DNA of 64,000 nucleotides from an uncultured Roseibium sp. (GTDB lineage Bacteria > Pseudomonadota > Alphaproteobacteria > Rhizobiales > Stappiaceae), in NCBI RefSeq assembly GCF_947499295.1, contig NZ_CANMNP010000002.1:186001-250000 (forward strand), read 5' to 3'. The notes beneath the pieces are model-generated. The model saw only the letters and a program-made list of their open reading frames with translations, was not told the DNA's origin and made no database searches. The translations under genes and the position numbers were made by a program. Below, in pieces: positions 1 through 8,484 of this stretch (positions within the stretch are counted from its first letter, which is position 1; every line of letters begins with the position of its first letter).

Positions 1-362
1 AAAGCAAATAGGGGACCGGAATCTCTGCACCAGAGATCCTCTGTCGGAATATCCCAAAGTTCAACAGCCGACGACAGGAGCTTGCGAGCCTGTGTGTGGT
101 CTGCCGCTGCAGCCAACATCACGACAGGCTCAAACGCAGCGATCATATTGGCAATGTCAGCAATAGTTTGCTTGAGGTCACGCAGAAATGCCGTATCCGG
201 GTGTACCCGTCGGCTGACTGGCCATTGCATGAAAGTCAGTTCATGTGGCGCTTCTTCCGGTGGCACGTACAAATCGGGTTTTTGCATTGCCAAGAGTGGC
301 TGTCCTGTTAATGCGATCGTGCTCAGCATTGCACTCGTTTTGAGAAGTTCCCGACGTCGCAT
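1..362 (-). CDS. Agmatine deiminase / peptidylarginine deiminase family protein, N-terminal part (cut by window edge)
   Basis: The frame begins at the ATG whose complement is at 360-362 and runs off the left edge with no stop, giving about 120 residues. It opens with MRRRELLKTS followed by a hydrophobic stretch ending near ALTGQPLLA, a twin-arginine-like export signal. The mature part has FMQWPVSRRVHPD and then LWDIPTEDLWCRDSGP. These match the N-terminal half of agmatine deiminases (PF04371), where the WxRDxGP segment contributes to the active site. The family hydrolyses agmatine to N-carbamoylputrescine or acts on peptidyl-arginine. The catalytic Cys lies outside the window, so activity cannot be judged. 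A Tat-type signal is less common than the cytoplasmic form and suggests a periplasmic enzyme. Confidence 0.8.
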   Translation of the reverse strand, partial: MRRRELLKTSAMLSTIALTGQPLLAMQKPDLYVPPEEAPHELTFMQWPVSRRVHPDTAFLRDLKQTIADIANMIAAFEPVVMLAAAADHTQARKLLSSAVELWDIPTEDLWCRDSGPLFA

Positions 363-452
363 GCCGTTTTTCCGTTCGTCCTCATCGCGACCTGTTCTAG
401 CAGATCCGGGCCTGAAATACGTCTGAATTTGAGGTTTCAGGCCCAGCAATTG

Positions 453-1046
453 CTATCGGTTCTTTTCCAGAAGCAAAACATCACCTGTGTAATAGGGTTG
501 CACCGGGTGCAATCTCACACGGGATCTTGCTGTTTCTCGAAAGCCAAGACGCTTGTAGAGTCGTGCTGCGCCCGAGTTCTGCCCATAGACTTGAATGCTC
601 AAGCGCGAAAATCCTGATGTGCTTGCGGCCGTATCAACTGCCTCCATCAACAAAGAGCCGAGACCGGATGAGCGATGACCCGGAAAGACGGCAAGTGCGT
701 TGATGTACCAGGTTTCGACAGACTTCATTTCAAGTTCGACAAATGGGGCGATTGGGTCCGGCAGACTATCAATGTCTTCATCAGGGGCTTCAGCAATCGG
801 GTAACTCAGCACCATACCGAGCACTTGTCCGGCATTCTCTGCCACTATTGCGTTTTTGTATGAAAACCCGCCGCTCTCTCTTTGCGCCCGCTCTGTTCCA
901 ACCTCAAGTGGTGTGCGGTTCTCAGCTGTATTTTGTGACCACAGCCAGTGGGGAATGCCTTCGCCAGCGATATCAATGAGTTTGGCAAGGTCCTGCGCGT
1001 CGGATGAGGTCGCAGGCCGAACAATGATTTGTTTCAAGTCGATCAT
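453..1046 (-). CDS. GNAT family N-acetyltransferase
   Basis: A 197-residue protein starting at ATG 1046. The open frame extends upstream into the homocysteine methyltransferase gene, but those residues look non-coding and the domain begins at MIDLKQIIVRPATSSDAQD. GNAT features are the N-terminal strand IIVRPATSSDA, the central strand WYINALAVFPGHRSSGLGS with an acetyl-CoA pyrophosphate loop of the R/Q-x-x-G-x-G/A type (here HRSSGLGS), and the C-terminal NSGAARLYKRLGF. It transfers acetyl groups from acetyl-CoA to an unknown amine. It lies 68 bases downstream of the homocysteine methyltransferase gene on the same strand, and the two may be co-transcribed. No strong Shine-Dalgarno is visible before ATG 1046, so the start is moderately certain. 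Confidence 0.85.
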   Translation of the reverse strand: MIDLKQIIVRPATSSDAQDLAKLIDIAGEGIPHWLWSQNTAENRTPLEVGTERAQRESGGFSYKNAIVAENAGQVLGMVLSYPIAEAPDEDIDSLPDPIAPFVELEMKSVETWYINALAVFPGHRSSGLGSLLMEAVDTAASTSGFSRLSIQVYGQNSGAARLYKRLGFRETARSRVRLHPVQPYYTGDVLLLEKNR

Positions 1047-1114
1047 GGTTTTTGTGTCCGTATGTCGGTGTTGATTGAAATTGCTGAAAAAATTCAGTTT
1101 CGCTCGGTTCGAAT

Positions 1115-2059
1115 TCAAGCCGCCGGCGGAAGTAGTTCTTGTTTCGAGATACAGGTGACGTGGCGATGGTCGGTGCCGCAGCAACCTCCGATCAGGCACA
1201 GATTTGGAAGTGTCTTGAGAAGTTGAAGGTTCAACTGGCCAAGCTCCTCAGGGTCGCCATCATCCAGAATTTCAGCTGCGTCGAGTTCTGCATGGCTTTG
1301 CCGCGAAGCATTCGCCCGAACCCCGCCAATTCTCTCGAGCCAGGCGGCTTTGGTGTCGAGTGCATGCTGAAAATGGTCAGGATGTGCGCAATTGATCATG
1401 TAGTAGACCGGTGCTGCATCGGTAGCGTGATCAACAGCTTCGATGGCCTCTCCCAAAGGTTGACCAGACGGCAACCGGCCATCTGTTTCCAGGGTGAAAG
1501 CGATGGCAACTGGTACGTCGATCTCTTGTGCGGCTCGGGCAATCCCGATTGCTTCGCTTGAGTGCGTGAGCGTCATTGCACTGATCATGTCCACGCCGGC
1601 ACGCCCGAGTGCATGGATCTGCGGTGCATGGATCATGAACGCATCTTCTGCCGTGAGTTCGGACGAAGTGGCGTAGGCATCTCCGCTTGGGCCAATCAGA
1701 CCGTTGATAAGAATTGGCAATGCTTCCGTTTCGTGCCTGTTGCGAATATCGCTCACAAATTCAACAGCAAGGCGATTGGTCTCCATGATTTCTGCCACGG
1801 AAGTTTGCAATGGGCCTGCCCAGGCCAGGCCCGCCCGCCAGGTGGGGGCATCCAGAACGAACCCTCGACCGGATTTCCGGGCCAGATCAATAAAAGTCTC
1901 ATAATACGCGGTCAGGTCATTTCGACCGGGCTCTGTATCCAACAGTACGGCAGCGGAGAAACAGGGGAGCTCATGGCCCTTGTCAAAAATCATGAAAGTC
2001 TCAAGGCCGCCGTCGGTCAGGAAAAATCGATCCGTCTCGGCAAGTAATTGAATTCGCAT
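1115..2059 (-). CDS. Homocysteine S-methyltransferase family protein
   Basis: This 314-residue protein has the S-methyl_trans fold (PF02574). It opens with FFLTDGGLETFMIF, the usual DGGxET start of the barrel. The three zinc ligands of the family are present: Cys224 in MINCAHP and Cys293-Cys294 in GGCCGTDHRH. Family members move a methyl group from S-methylmethionine or a betaine-type donor to homocysteine to make methionine; the donor cannot be read from sequence. The length fits the single-domain, cobalamin-independent type. It is transcribed away from the TetR gene at 2245 across a 185-base gap and may be under that regulator. The start ATG at 2059 follows a GGAATAA-type site. Confidence 0.88.
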   Translation of the reverse strand: MRIQLLAETDRFFLTDGGLETFMIFDKGHELPCFSAAVLLDTEPGRNDLTAYYETFIDLARKSGRGFVLDAPTWRAGLAWAGPLQTSVAEIMETNRLAVEFVSDIRNRHETEALPILINGLIGPSGDAYATSSELTAEDAFMIHAPQIHALGRAGVDMISAMTLTHSSEAIGIARAAQEIDVPVAIAFTLETDGRLPSGQPLGEAIEAVDHATDAAPVYYMINCAHPDHFQHALDTKAAWLERIGGVRANASRQSHAELDAAEILDDGDPEELGQLNLQLLKTLPNLCLIGGCCGTDHRHVTCISKQELLPPAA

Positions 2060-2244
2060 TTATTCCATCCTTTGTTTGATGGACAAGAAGTATGCTGCAC
2101 GCCGATCCGTCGGTAGTTGTCGCGTGGTCAGGTTGCTCAAATTATTTTTGTGCAGTAATTTCAATGGCTAAGGCAGATTGATGTCACAGCGATAGGTGTA
2201 GGAAACGCTTGAACTGGACTCACGGTACAGTTGGGAAGGGGCAG

Positions 2245-2862
2245 ATGACCGAAAAATCCGACACACGTACCCGGATCCTGGATATTGCAGAAGCAGCAGT
2301 GCTTGAAAAAGGCTTCGAGGCGACGTCGATCGACGAGATCGTTGCCGGCGCACAGATATCCCGCGGAGGTTTCTTTTATCACTTCAAGGACAAGAACGCG
2401 TTGGCACGCGCAATGCTTGAACGATACATCGCTGTTGAAGACGCACTTTATGACGACTTGTTTGCCCGGGCGCGCGAACTGAGCGACGATCCGCTTCATT
2501 CAATGCTGATCGGTCTGAAAATGCTGGCAGAGATGCTGGCCGATATGCCCAATGGCCATCCTGGCTGCGTAATCGCCGCGACCGCTTATCAAGACCGTCT
2601 GTTCGACAACGGTGTCCGGGAGCTGAACCGCCAGGCAATCTTGAGCTGGCGTCGGCGCTTCCGCGGCATGTTTGAAGAGATCTCATTGGTCTACCAGCCA
2701 AACGAGAATGTGAATCTTGATGCTCTCGGCGACATGGTTTCAAGCGTTGTCGAAGGAGGGCTGGTTCTTCAGCGGGCCCTTCGCGAGAACAACAGCGCTT
2801 CGGAACAAATCATGTTGTTGCGCACCTACCTGAAGCTACTGTTCTCGCCGCGCGCAAACTGA
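2245..2862 (+). CDS. TetR/AcrR family transcriptional regulator
   Basis: The chosen start is ATG 2245, preceded by GGGAAGGGGC, which gives 205 residues; an earlier in-frame ATG at 2209 lacks a ribosome site. The N-terminal HTH is typical: TRTRILDIAEAAVLEKGFEATSI with recognition-helix region SRGGFFYHFKDKNALARA. The rest is an all-helical ligand and dimer domain with HPGCVIAA, reminiscent of the C-terminal domain of AcrR-like repressors. It is divergent from the homocysteine methyltransferase gene and convergent with the MFS transporter gene at 2959. Either could be its target; the divergent arrangement favours the former. The ligand is unknown. Confidence 0.88.
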   Translation: MTEKSDTRTRILDIAEAAVLEKGFEATSIDEIVAGAQISRGGFFYHFKDKNALARAMLERYIAVEDALYDDLFARARELSDDPLHSMLIGLKMLAEMLADMPNGHPGCVIAATAYQDRLFDNGVRELNRQAILSWRRRFRGMFEEISLVYQPNENVNLDALGDMVSSVVEGGLVLQRALRENNSASEQIMLLRTYLKLLFSPRAN

Positions 2863-2958
2863 AGGCTCGGCAACGGGGTCATGATGACGTCATGAATTGG
2901 TCTGAGGCACCCTTAGCTTTGCAGACTTGCCATAAGCTAAACGGCCAAAATCCTGGCT

Positions 2959-4293
2959 TCATTTACCGGAAGTCTCAGCCTGACTTTCGTTGGTCCGTCT
3001 GAAACTGACCGAAATCATGGCCGCACTTGCAATAACAACAGCGGCAAGCGGGAAGACCCAGGCACCAGCCCAATTGTAGAGCAGGCCACCTGCAAGCAAG
3101 CCGAATATGCTGGCCGCGGCCCCGAGGCTGCTGGCAAAGCCCTGGACAGCGCCCTGGAGCGAACGTCCGGCGAATTCGGACAGAACCGCGGTGAAAGTTG
3201 GCCACATCAGCCCATTGCCAATGGCGATGAAAAGGGCGGCAAGATAAATCGTGATTGGATTTTCCCAGAACAGGCATACAAATCCGAGGCTCAGTATCAG
3301 TCCGCCCGCCAGAAGCAGAATATGCTGGGGTATCAATCCAGATACCCGAGAGAGCAGGGGCCCCTGAACGAGCATCATCCACAAACTGAGGACAGCGAAG
3401 AAAACCCCGGTTTCGGTCACCGTCCAAGCGAGCTGTGTCGCGGCGTGAACCGGAAACGCGATATAGAAGAAACTGAACCCCAGCATGACCAGAAAGTTGA
3501 CGGTCAGGAGTGCGGGCATCAGCGGCAGACGAAGAATATCCTGGTTCGAGGTCTCCTCGCGGCCTTTTAGTTGGTAGACTTCCTTTGTGTCCTGTCCGAA
3601 CACCTTGCAGGCATTGCGAAGGCCTGGCTTTGATTTCAGGACCTCGGCATGGCTTTCCTTCAACCCGAGAAGAATGAGGACGCTGGCGATGATCGAGATT
3701 GCCAGCGCTGCGACCACGGGCAAGATCTCGCCAAGAACGGTTGCTCCCAGAAGACCGGCCAGAGCGGGGCCCAGAATAAAACCGGCATTTGTCGACATTG
3801 CCATCTTGCCGAAGTCTTTGGTGCGGTGCGCGTCATCGGTAATGTCGGCCAGATAGGCATTGGCAACAGAAACGTTGCCTCCGGTAAGGCCATCGGCGGC
3901 TCTTGCAAGAAACAGGATGATCAGGGGCAATGTCAGACTGAACTGTCCAAGAAGGGCATTGTCCACATCAAGAAGTGAGTCGGTCGGCAATGCGAAGGCA
4001 GTTAGAAAAATGATCCAGGACAGCATCGTTCCAAGCTGACTGAGCAGAAGGACCTTTCGGCGGCCGACCTGATCGGACCATTTTCCAAGAATAGGGGCTC
4101 CGATCAGCTGGAACACGGAATAGGTTGAAGCCAGCGCCCCATATATGATGGCATTGCCGCCCCATTGGGCCACAAGAAAAACCATGAACGGCACAACAAT
4201 TGAAAATCCCAGCGTGCCGACAAAATTCACTGAAAGTATCGGAACAAGCGAGGCGCGATCGTGCGGCTCATAGTCTGCGGTTTCGATAGCCAA
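2959..4293 (-). CDS. MFS transporter, DHA1/TetA-like drug efflux type
   Basis: About 444 residues with 12 predicted membrane helices. The start is probably TTG at 4293, giving MAIETADYEP, because GAGG sits seven bases upstream; no good ATG lies between it and the upstream gene. The motif A loop GKWSDQVGRRKVLL follows helix 2, and RAADGLTGGNVSVANAYLADIT matches the TetA-type helix 4-5 region. DHA1 proteins export drugs or metabolites in exchange for protons in the inner membrane. A long central cytoplasmic loop (KSKPGLRNACKVFGQDTKEV and on) lies between the two six-helix halves. It is convergent with the TetR gene at 2245, 96 bases apart. The substrate is unknown. Confidence 0.87.
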   Translation of the reverse strand: MAIETADYEPHDRASLVPILSVNFVGTLGFSIVVPFMVFLVAQWGGNAIIYGALASTYSVFQLIGAPILGKWSDQVGRRKVLLLSQLGTMLSWIIFLTAFALPTDSLLDVDNALLGQFSLTLPLIILFLARAADGLTGGNVSVANAYLADITDDAHRTKDFGKMAMSTNAGFILGPALAGLLGATVLGEILPVVAALAISIIASVLILLGLKESHAEVLKSKPGLRNACKVFGQDTKEVYQLKGREETSNQDILRLPLMPALLTVNFLVMLGFSFFYIAFPVHAATQLAWTVTETGVFFAVLSLWMMLVQGPLLSRVSGLIPQHILLLAGGLILSLGFVCLFWENPITIYLAALFIAIGNGLMWPTFTAVLSEFAGRSLQGAVQGFASSLGAAASIFGLLAGGLLYNWAGAWVFPLAAVVIASAAMISVSFRRTNESQAETSGK

Positions 4294-4393
4294 ATCTGCG
4301 CCTCGTGGCCGATAGCAGGAAGGTCGCGAGTATGACCAAGGACAAGGTGCATGGAAAGCGTGTGTTGAAGTCAGCCTTCCGGGGATATCCCAG

Positions 4394-5092
4394 TTAATCC
4401 CCTGCAACGAAATAGTGCAGTGTGCCGTCAGGGCCGATGCCGACACGGTAAAAGCTCCAGGCTCCGAAGTCCTGCATCTCGGCAAAATCACCAGCCGTCA
4501 CGATGCGGAACAGCTCGACTTTCTGTTCAGCTGTCAGGTCATGCAGCGGGAAGCGGGCAAAATAGGGCCAGACATACATTTCCTGGGGCGTGCCCTTGTC
4601 GACGTGAATGAAACCGGCATCCAGAACATCGGCCAGGATGGCCAGGATTTCAAAACCCTCACCGTCGCCCGAACTCTGTTTCAAAAACTCGATCGGATCA
4701 CCGATCTCGCCAAAGGATAATGTCGGCGGCAGTTCGTTGCTTTCAAGAACCATGCGCATGCGTTTCATGTCGCCAAGCAGTGCGGCTTCTTTCAACTGTG
4801 AATGCATGCGCGCGACGGGCTTTGGCAGATAGTCCGTGCTGTAGAGAACTTCCGGCAGCGGGGCCTGTGCACCTGCATCGGTTGATTTGACCTTCGGATC
4901 GTCGGACGGTGGCGGGCTACTCGACTGCGGAACCTTAACGTCGTCTTCAGAAAGCGGTGCCGTGTCGGACTGAGTGCCGGATGTGACTGGTATGGTTTCC
5001 GTCTGCACTGTGAGCGCCTTGGCCGCCATGGCGCCGTTCGCGCCCAAAGCAGCGAATAGGGCAAGACCTGTTGCCGAGAATATCCGTCTCAT
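4394..5092 (-). CDS. Conserved exported protein of unknown function
   Basis: The start is ATG 5092, where MRRIFSATGLALFAALGANGAMAAKA is a clear Sec signal peptide with an AMA-A cleavage site, giving 232 residues; the frame upstream of it looks non-coding. After cleavage there is a low-complexity Ser/Pro/Asp linker (SSSPPPSDDPKV), then a compact domain from about residue 90 to the end. That domain includes MRMVLESNELPPTLSFGE, a conserved-looking YVWPYFARFPL and a C-terminal GIGPDGTLHYFVAGD. I do not recognise a named family, though it resembles periplasmic hypotheticals of Rhizobiales. It is upstream of and on the same strand as the MFS gene, with a 100-base gap. Function unknown. Confidence 0.75.
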   Translation of the reverse strand: MRRIFSATGLALFAALGANGAMAAKALTVQTETIPVTSGTQSDTAPLSEDDVKVPQSSSPPPSDDPKVKSTDAGAQAPLPEVLYSTDYLPKPVARMHSQLKEAALLGDMKRMRMVLESNELPPTLSFGEIGDPIEFLKQSSGDGEGFEILAILADVLDAGFIHVDKGTPQEMYVWPYFARFPLHDLTAEQKVELFRIVTAGDFAEMQDFGAWSFYRVGIGPDGTLHYFVAGD

Positions 5093-5274
5093 TTTTGACT
5101 GTCTCCCGATGCCGCCCTGCCCGAATTGAATAGGCCTTTCATTAAACAATTCATGCGAGTGTGGAAACAGCGCCAATGTGAATTTCTCGCGCCTTGTCAT
5201 CAAGCTGATGGATGTTTATCGAAAAGTGCAATCTTCACGATAGCGAGATCAGAGGTCTGGGGGTTAGACCGGTT

Positions 5275-5913
5275 GTGTCATTTTTTGAATATGCGCTGAT
5301 CGGGTTTGTTGTCGGCATACTCACAACAGCGCCTGTCGGCCCAGTCAACATCATGGCGATCCAGCATGCCGTTCACAGCGGTTTCCGCCAGGGTGTCTTT
5401 GTTGGTCTTGGCGCAGTCGTGGCCGACACGATTTACGCAGCCGCAGCCATTTTCGGTGTGTCAGCGGTCATTAATTTCATCAAGGGTCAGTCGGGTTTGA
5501 TCGAACTTGTCGGCGGAGCACTGCTGATCATATTCGGCTTCAAGATCTGGCACACCCATCCGCACCTGAACGGCAAGGGCAACGGGTTCGAAAGAGGGTT
5601 CCTGGGAGATGCCGCAGCCGCGTTTTTCATGGCAATCACCAATCCGGGAGCGATTCTGGCTTTTATTTTTATCTTCGGCAGCCTGGGTGACTGGCGGCCG
5701 CAGCACGGCGATCATATTGGTGCATTGATTATGGTCGCCGGCGTTGCAGCGGGAGCAACGTCATGGTGGGTGTTCATATCGGCAACTGTATCCCACTTCA
5801 GACAGTCGATTGATGACAAGTGGCTTGATCGGGTGAACCACATCGCAGGTGTCTTGCTGATCTCTTTCGGTCTGTTGCTTTACGCGAACCTGGCGTTTGA
5901 CGCGTTCGGATAG
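5275..5913 (+). CDS. LysE/RhtB family amino-acid exporter
   Basis: The family signature TTAPVGPVNIMAIQHAVHSG lies at the first membrane helix. Six hydrophobic segments follow, with NPGAILAFIFIFG as the second conserved Asn-Pro helix. LysE proteins export amino acids or related metabolites using the proton gradient. The GTG at 5275 gives 212 residues, the usual LysE length, with the first helix starting directly. An ATG at 5212 would add 21 unremarkable residues, and the ribosome site is ambiguous between them. The gene reads into a strong inverted-repeat terminator at 5942. The substrate cannot be read from sequence. Confidence 0.86.
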   Translation: MSFFEYALIGFVVGILTTAPVGPVNIMAIQHAVHSGFRQGVFVGLGAVVADTIYAAAAIFGVSAVINFIKGQSGLIELVGGALLIIFGFKIWHTHPHLNGKGNGFERGFLGDAAAAFFMAITNPGAILAFIFIFGSLGDWRPQHGDHIGALIMVAGVAAGATSWWVFISATVSHFRQSIDDKWLDRVNHIAGVLLISFGLLLYANLAFDAFG

Positions 5914-5941
5914 GGACTTTTCGCCAGGTAAGACAGAATCA

Positions 5942-5968
5942 AAAAAGGCCGGACTGTCCGGCCTTTTT
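5942..5968. terminator. Bidirectional Rho-independent terminator
   Basis: A perfect 12-bp inverted repeat (AAAAAGGCCGGA, loop CTG, TCCGGCCTTTTT) lies between the convergent LysE gene and the small conserved gene at 5990. The GC-rich core is flanked by A and T runs, so it can end transcription from both strands. Confidence 0.9.
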
Positions 5969-5989
5969 CATTTTCTAATTCCTGGCGGA

Positions 5990-6262
5990 CTATTGAAGAA
6001 CGCGGTTCACAGTGTAGTCGCCTTGCAGGATGCGATCCGGCAGTCCTTCGGCAAGCTTGGCAACAGCGTCTTCGCCATAGGCGGCTACGAGATCCGCGAG
6101 AGCTGTGAACATTGCCGCATGCGCTACTGCGTCAGCGTCGACACCATTGGCAATTGCTTCTGCCCATGCGTCGGAGATGAAGCCCAGAGCAGCACGCCTG
6201 ATGTCTTCGTCTTCGGCAAATTCGGCTTCCATTGCCGCATCAGCATAATCGTCGTTTATCAT
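5990..6262 (-). CDS. Small conserved protein of unknown function
   Basis: A 90-residue acidic, Ala-rich and mainly helical protein. The start is ATG 6262 because TAAGGAAGCG stands just before it; an upstream ATG at 6346 would add 28 basic residues without a ribosome site. The sequence (INDDYADAAMEAEFAEDED, later DAVAHAAMFTALADLVAAYG) shows no catalytic motif. The pattern resembles small soluble proteins seen in Rhizobiales genomes, but I cannot name a family. It is convergent with the LysE gene across a shared terminator. Confidence 0.65.
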   Translation of the reverse strand: MINDDYADAAMEAEFAEDEDIRRAALGFISDAWAEAIANGVDADAVAHAAMFTALADLVAAYGEDAVAKLAEGLPDRILQGDYTVNRVLQ

Positions 6263-6451
6263 TCGCTTCCTTACCGGTTCTCTCCGTACGCTGCGTAACA
6301 ACTCCAGCGTGTTCCTGCCCCGAATCTTGTAGTCCGATCCTAGCACGGCGGACCGCGCTGATAAGTAACCGTGAACGCAAACTTAACGTCCACCCACAAA
6401 TTTGATGGAAAAGGTTTACGAAGTCGTAACTTTTGAAAGTTTTCTGTGGAA

Positions 6452-6862
6452 TTATCGGCCGTATCGACTGGTGACGTCGGTAATAATTGTTTCGCCTTCG
6501 CTCAGGTACTGTCCCATTGCGATACGCGCCGCGTCCGTGCAGTCCCGGTAAGCAACTGAAAAGCCACGATAACCTTGGTTAAAACGTTCGATAAAACGTC
6601 GGCGCCGGTTTTCGTCCAGTGTTTCAGCGTCCAGAAAGTCTTCCATCTGGTCCCGCCAGCTTGGGGTGTCATCTTCGCCGCATAGCGGTCTGAGAAAATG
6701 AAGGGCACCGAAGATTTCTGACAAGCGCATCAGCTGTTGTTCAAAGGGCGGTTCGTCCACAGAACTCTCCTGCGCCAATACAACTTGTGCAGGTAGCGAC
6801 AGCATTGGAATCGCAAAAAGGGCAGCGCGGGCCGAGGCAAATCGCTTGCATCCATTCTTCAT
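6452..6862 (-). CDS. TIGR02301 / DUF2385 family exported protein
   Basis: 136 residues with a signal peptide (ARAALFAIPMLSLPAQVVLAQ). The family block FEQQLMRLSEIFGALHFLRPLC, which continues with G-E-D-D, then WRDQMEDFLDAE and the GYRGFSVAYRDCT segment, match DUF2385, a periplasmic family known almost only from Rhizobiales. Two Cys (in LRPLCGE and YRDCTDAA) are family-conserved and could form a disulfide. The biochemical function is unknown. It is a useful taxonomic marker for this window. The gene stands 38 bases downstream of the DUF3179 gene's stop on the opposite side of a gap of the same strand order, so co-transcription is possible but not shown. Confidence 0.88.
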   Translation of the reverse strand: MKNGCKRFASARAALFAIPMLSLPAQVVLAQESSVDEPPFEQQLMRLSEIFGALHFLRPLCGEDDTPSWRDQMEDFLDAETLDENRRRRFIERFNQGYRGFSVAYRDCTDAARIAMGQYLSEGETIITDVTSRYGR

Positions 6863-6900
6863 GAGCGGATCATGCGCAAGTGAGCTGCATGCTGCAAGCG

Positions 6901-7929
6901 CTATGGTGACTTGATCCCAAGAATTGGCAGTTCAGGGTGAAAGGCGTGAACCACGAATGCGAAGGTTACGTCATGAACGAGCGGCACTTCATCAGATCCC
7001 GAGGTCTTCACCGCGTCGACAGAACCGATAGAGCGGCCTGCGTCGGTTTTGCCTTTGTCCAGGATGGAGGAAATTTCACCTGTCCAGCGCAACGACACGC
7101 CGTCTTCAAGCTCAAGCGCGCCATTTTGGCGGATGTGTTCCAGCGTTGCCGCAATGAGCGTGTCACCATTGCGTAGGATCACTACCCTTGCCATCGGATT
7201 GATATCGCCCGGCAAGTCGCCTTTATAGAGTGGATAAGGTGCGGAGCGACTGTCATACCCGAGATAGGGATTGTGACCATAGTTGCGTCTTGCAGGCACG
7301 GGCCGGGCAAGGACCTCGGCATTTGGGTGCGCTTTCTTGAAGTCCGCAAAAGCAACGACCCTCGACGGGATCATTTTCAGCTCCCGGCCGGCATGCGTTC
7401 CAACAATGCCTTCACCCGTAAACTGCTGCCACCAGGTCTCCGATTGGCGGTCGTACATAACAAGGTCAGAGTTGCGCAAAAGTCCGGTTGTTCCGAAATC
7501 CAGTAATTCGCTGTCGAGCCTGCGGTCGAAGACGATGGAGGAGTTGCAGAGCGGGCAATAGGTAACGGCGACCGGGAGATCGTCAATGCGATCGTTGACA
7601 ATTTCGTGCCAGATGAGGATCTGCAGCGGATAGGCCTTGATAACGTCGCCTTGTTCCAGACGGATCACCGGTTCTCTGCCGTCCAGCCAGGTTATCGTGC
7701 TGGCCGTTTCAAATTGCGGCTCATCGATCGATGGTATCCCGTCCTTTGGTGGGCCACCGGAAAAAATATCTTTGAAGTCGACGGTGGATTTTGAAAAATC
7801 AGTGATGAAACCGCCCCGCTGCCATCGTTCGGGACTGGCATGACCTGAGCTGGCGAAGGCGAGGGCGAGAAGGCTGACAAGTGTCATGGATCGCAGGAGC
7901 GCTGCTCCAGTAGTTCCTAATGGCCACAT
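6901..7929 (-). CDS. DUF3179 domain-containing exported protein
   Basis: The start is ATG 7929, preceded by GGAGACACGACC, giving 342 residues; the frame open to 8136 is not credible upstream. A hydrophobic export signal (LVSLLALAFASSGHA) is followed by GGFITDFSKSTVD and IPSIDEPQF. The DUF3179 hallmark block VAVTYCPLCNSSIVFDR follows, then FGTTGLLRNSDLVMYDR and TWWQQFTGEGIVG. Family members are periplasmic or membrane-anchored and of unknown activity; the CPLC pair may bind metal. It lies upstream of the NUDIX gene's 3' end on the same strand, separated by about 100 bases. Confidence 0.86.
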   Translation of the reverse strand: MWPLGTTGAALLRSMTLVSLLALAFASSGHASPERWQRGGFITDFSKSTVDFKDIFSGGPPKDGIPSIDEPQFETASTITWLDGREPVIRLEQGDVIKAYPLQILIWHEIVNDRIDDLPVAVTYCPLCNSSIVFDRRLDSELLDFGTTGLLRNSDLVMYDRQSETWWQQFTGEGIVGTHAGRELKMIPSRVVAFADFKKAHPNAEVLARPVPARRNYGHNPYLGYDSRSAPYPLYKGDLPGDINPMARVVILRNGDTLIAATLEHIRQNGALELEDGVSLRWTGEISSILDKGKTDAGRSIGSVDAVKTSGSDEVPLVHDVTFAFVVHAFHPELPILGIKSP

Positions 7930-8035
7930 GGTCGTGTCTCCGAGACGCAAGTTGTTTCTGGGCCATCGTCCAACATTTTTCAGCGGAAATGGAATCACAG
8001 TCTTTGCAAAGCTGCGTGAAGCGCATAGGCGATTG

Positions 8036-8458
8036 TCAGACCTGCATGAGCCGCCGAATTCGTTTTGGTGTACCTGGCGTTGTCGGTCGGTCATCCAGAT
8101 CGTCGATGTGAACCCACGCAACATCAGCGGCGTCATCGCCGGCCAGAGCCGCCCCGGAGAGATAACTGCCCCGGAAGACGGTCAGGATGAAATGGGTCAC
8201 TACCTTTCCGTGCTCGTCCCGGACTATGGAGTCGAAGGTTTCAACCGGTTCACCGAGAATGGCTTGAACGCCGGTTTCTTCACGCAACTCTCTTTCGGCA
8301 GCTTGTTTCAGGGTTTCACCCAATTCAACAAGGCCTCCGGGCAGACTCCAATGACCAAGGTAAGGCTCCTTGCCGCGCTTGATCATGAGCGCCTTGTTGT
8401 CCTTAAAGCACAGTACACTGACACCGACACGGGGCGCATCTGGATAGAAACGGGACAT
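8036..8458 (-). CDS. NUDIX hydrolase
   Basis: 140 residues. The Nudix box is intact: a GG-x5-E-x7-REL-x-EE-x-G pattern covering LPGGLVELGETLKQAAEREL and then REETGV. Nudix enzymes hydrolyse nucleoside diphosphates linked to another moiety. SLPGGLVELGETL and the short length resemble ADP-ribose pyrophosphatase or general housecleaning types, but the substrate is not readable. It lies 26 bases downstream of the conserved gene at 8485 on the same strand, so the two probably form an operon. Confidence 0.9.
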   Translation of the reverse strand: MSRFYPDAPRVGVSVLCFKDNKALMIKRGKEPYLGHWSLPGGLVELGETLKQAAERELREETGVQAILGEPVETFDSIVRDEHGKVVTHFILTVFRGSYLSGAALAGDDAADVAWVHIDDLDDRPTTPGTPKRIRRLMQV

Positions 8459-8484
8459 ATACCGGCCTGGGAAAGTAGTTCGGA

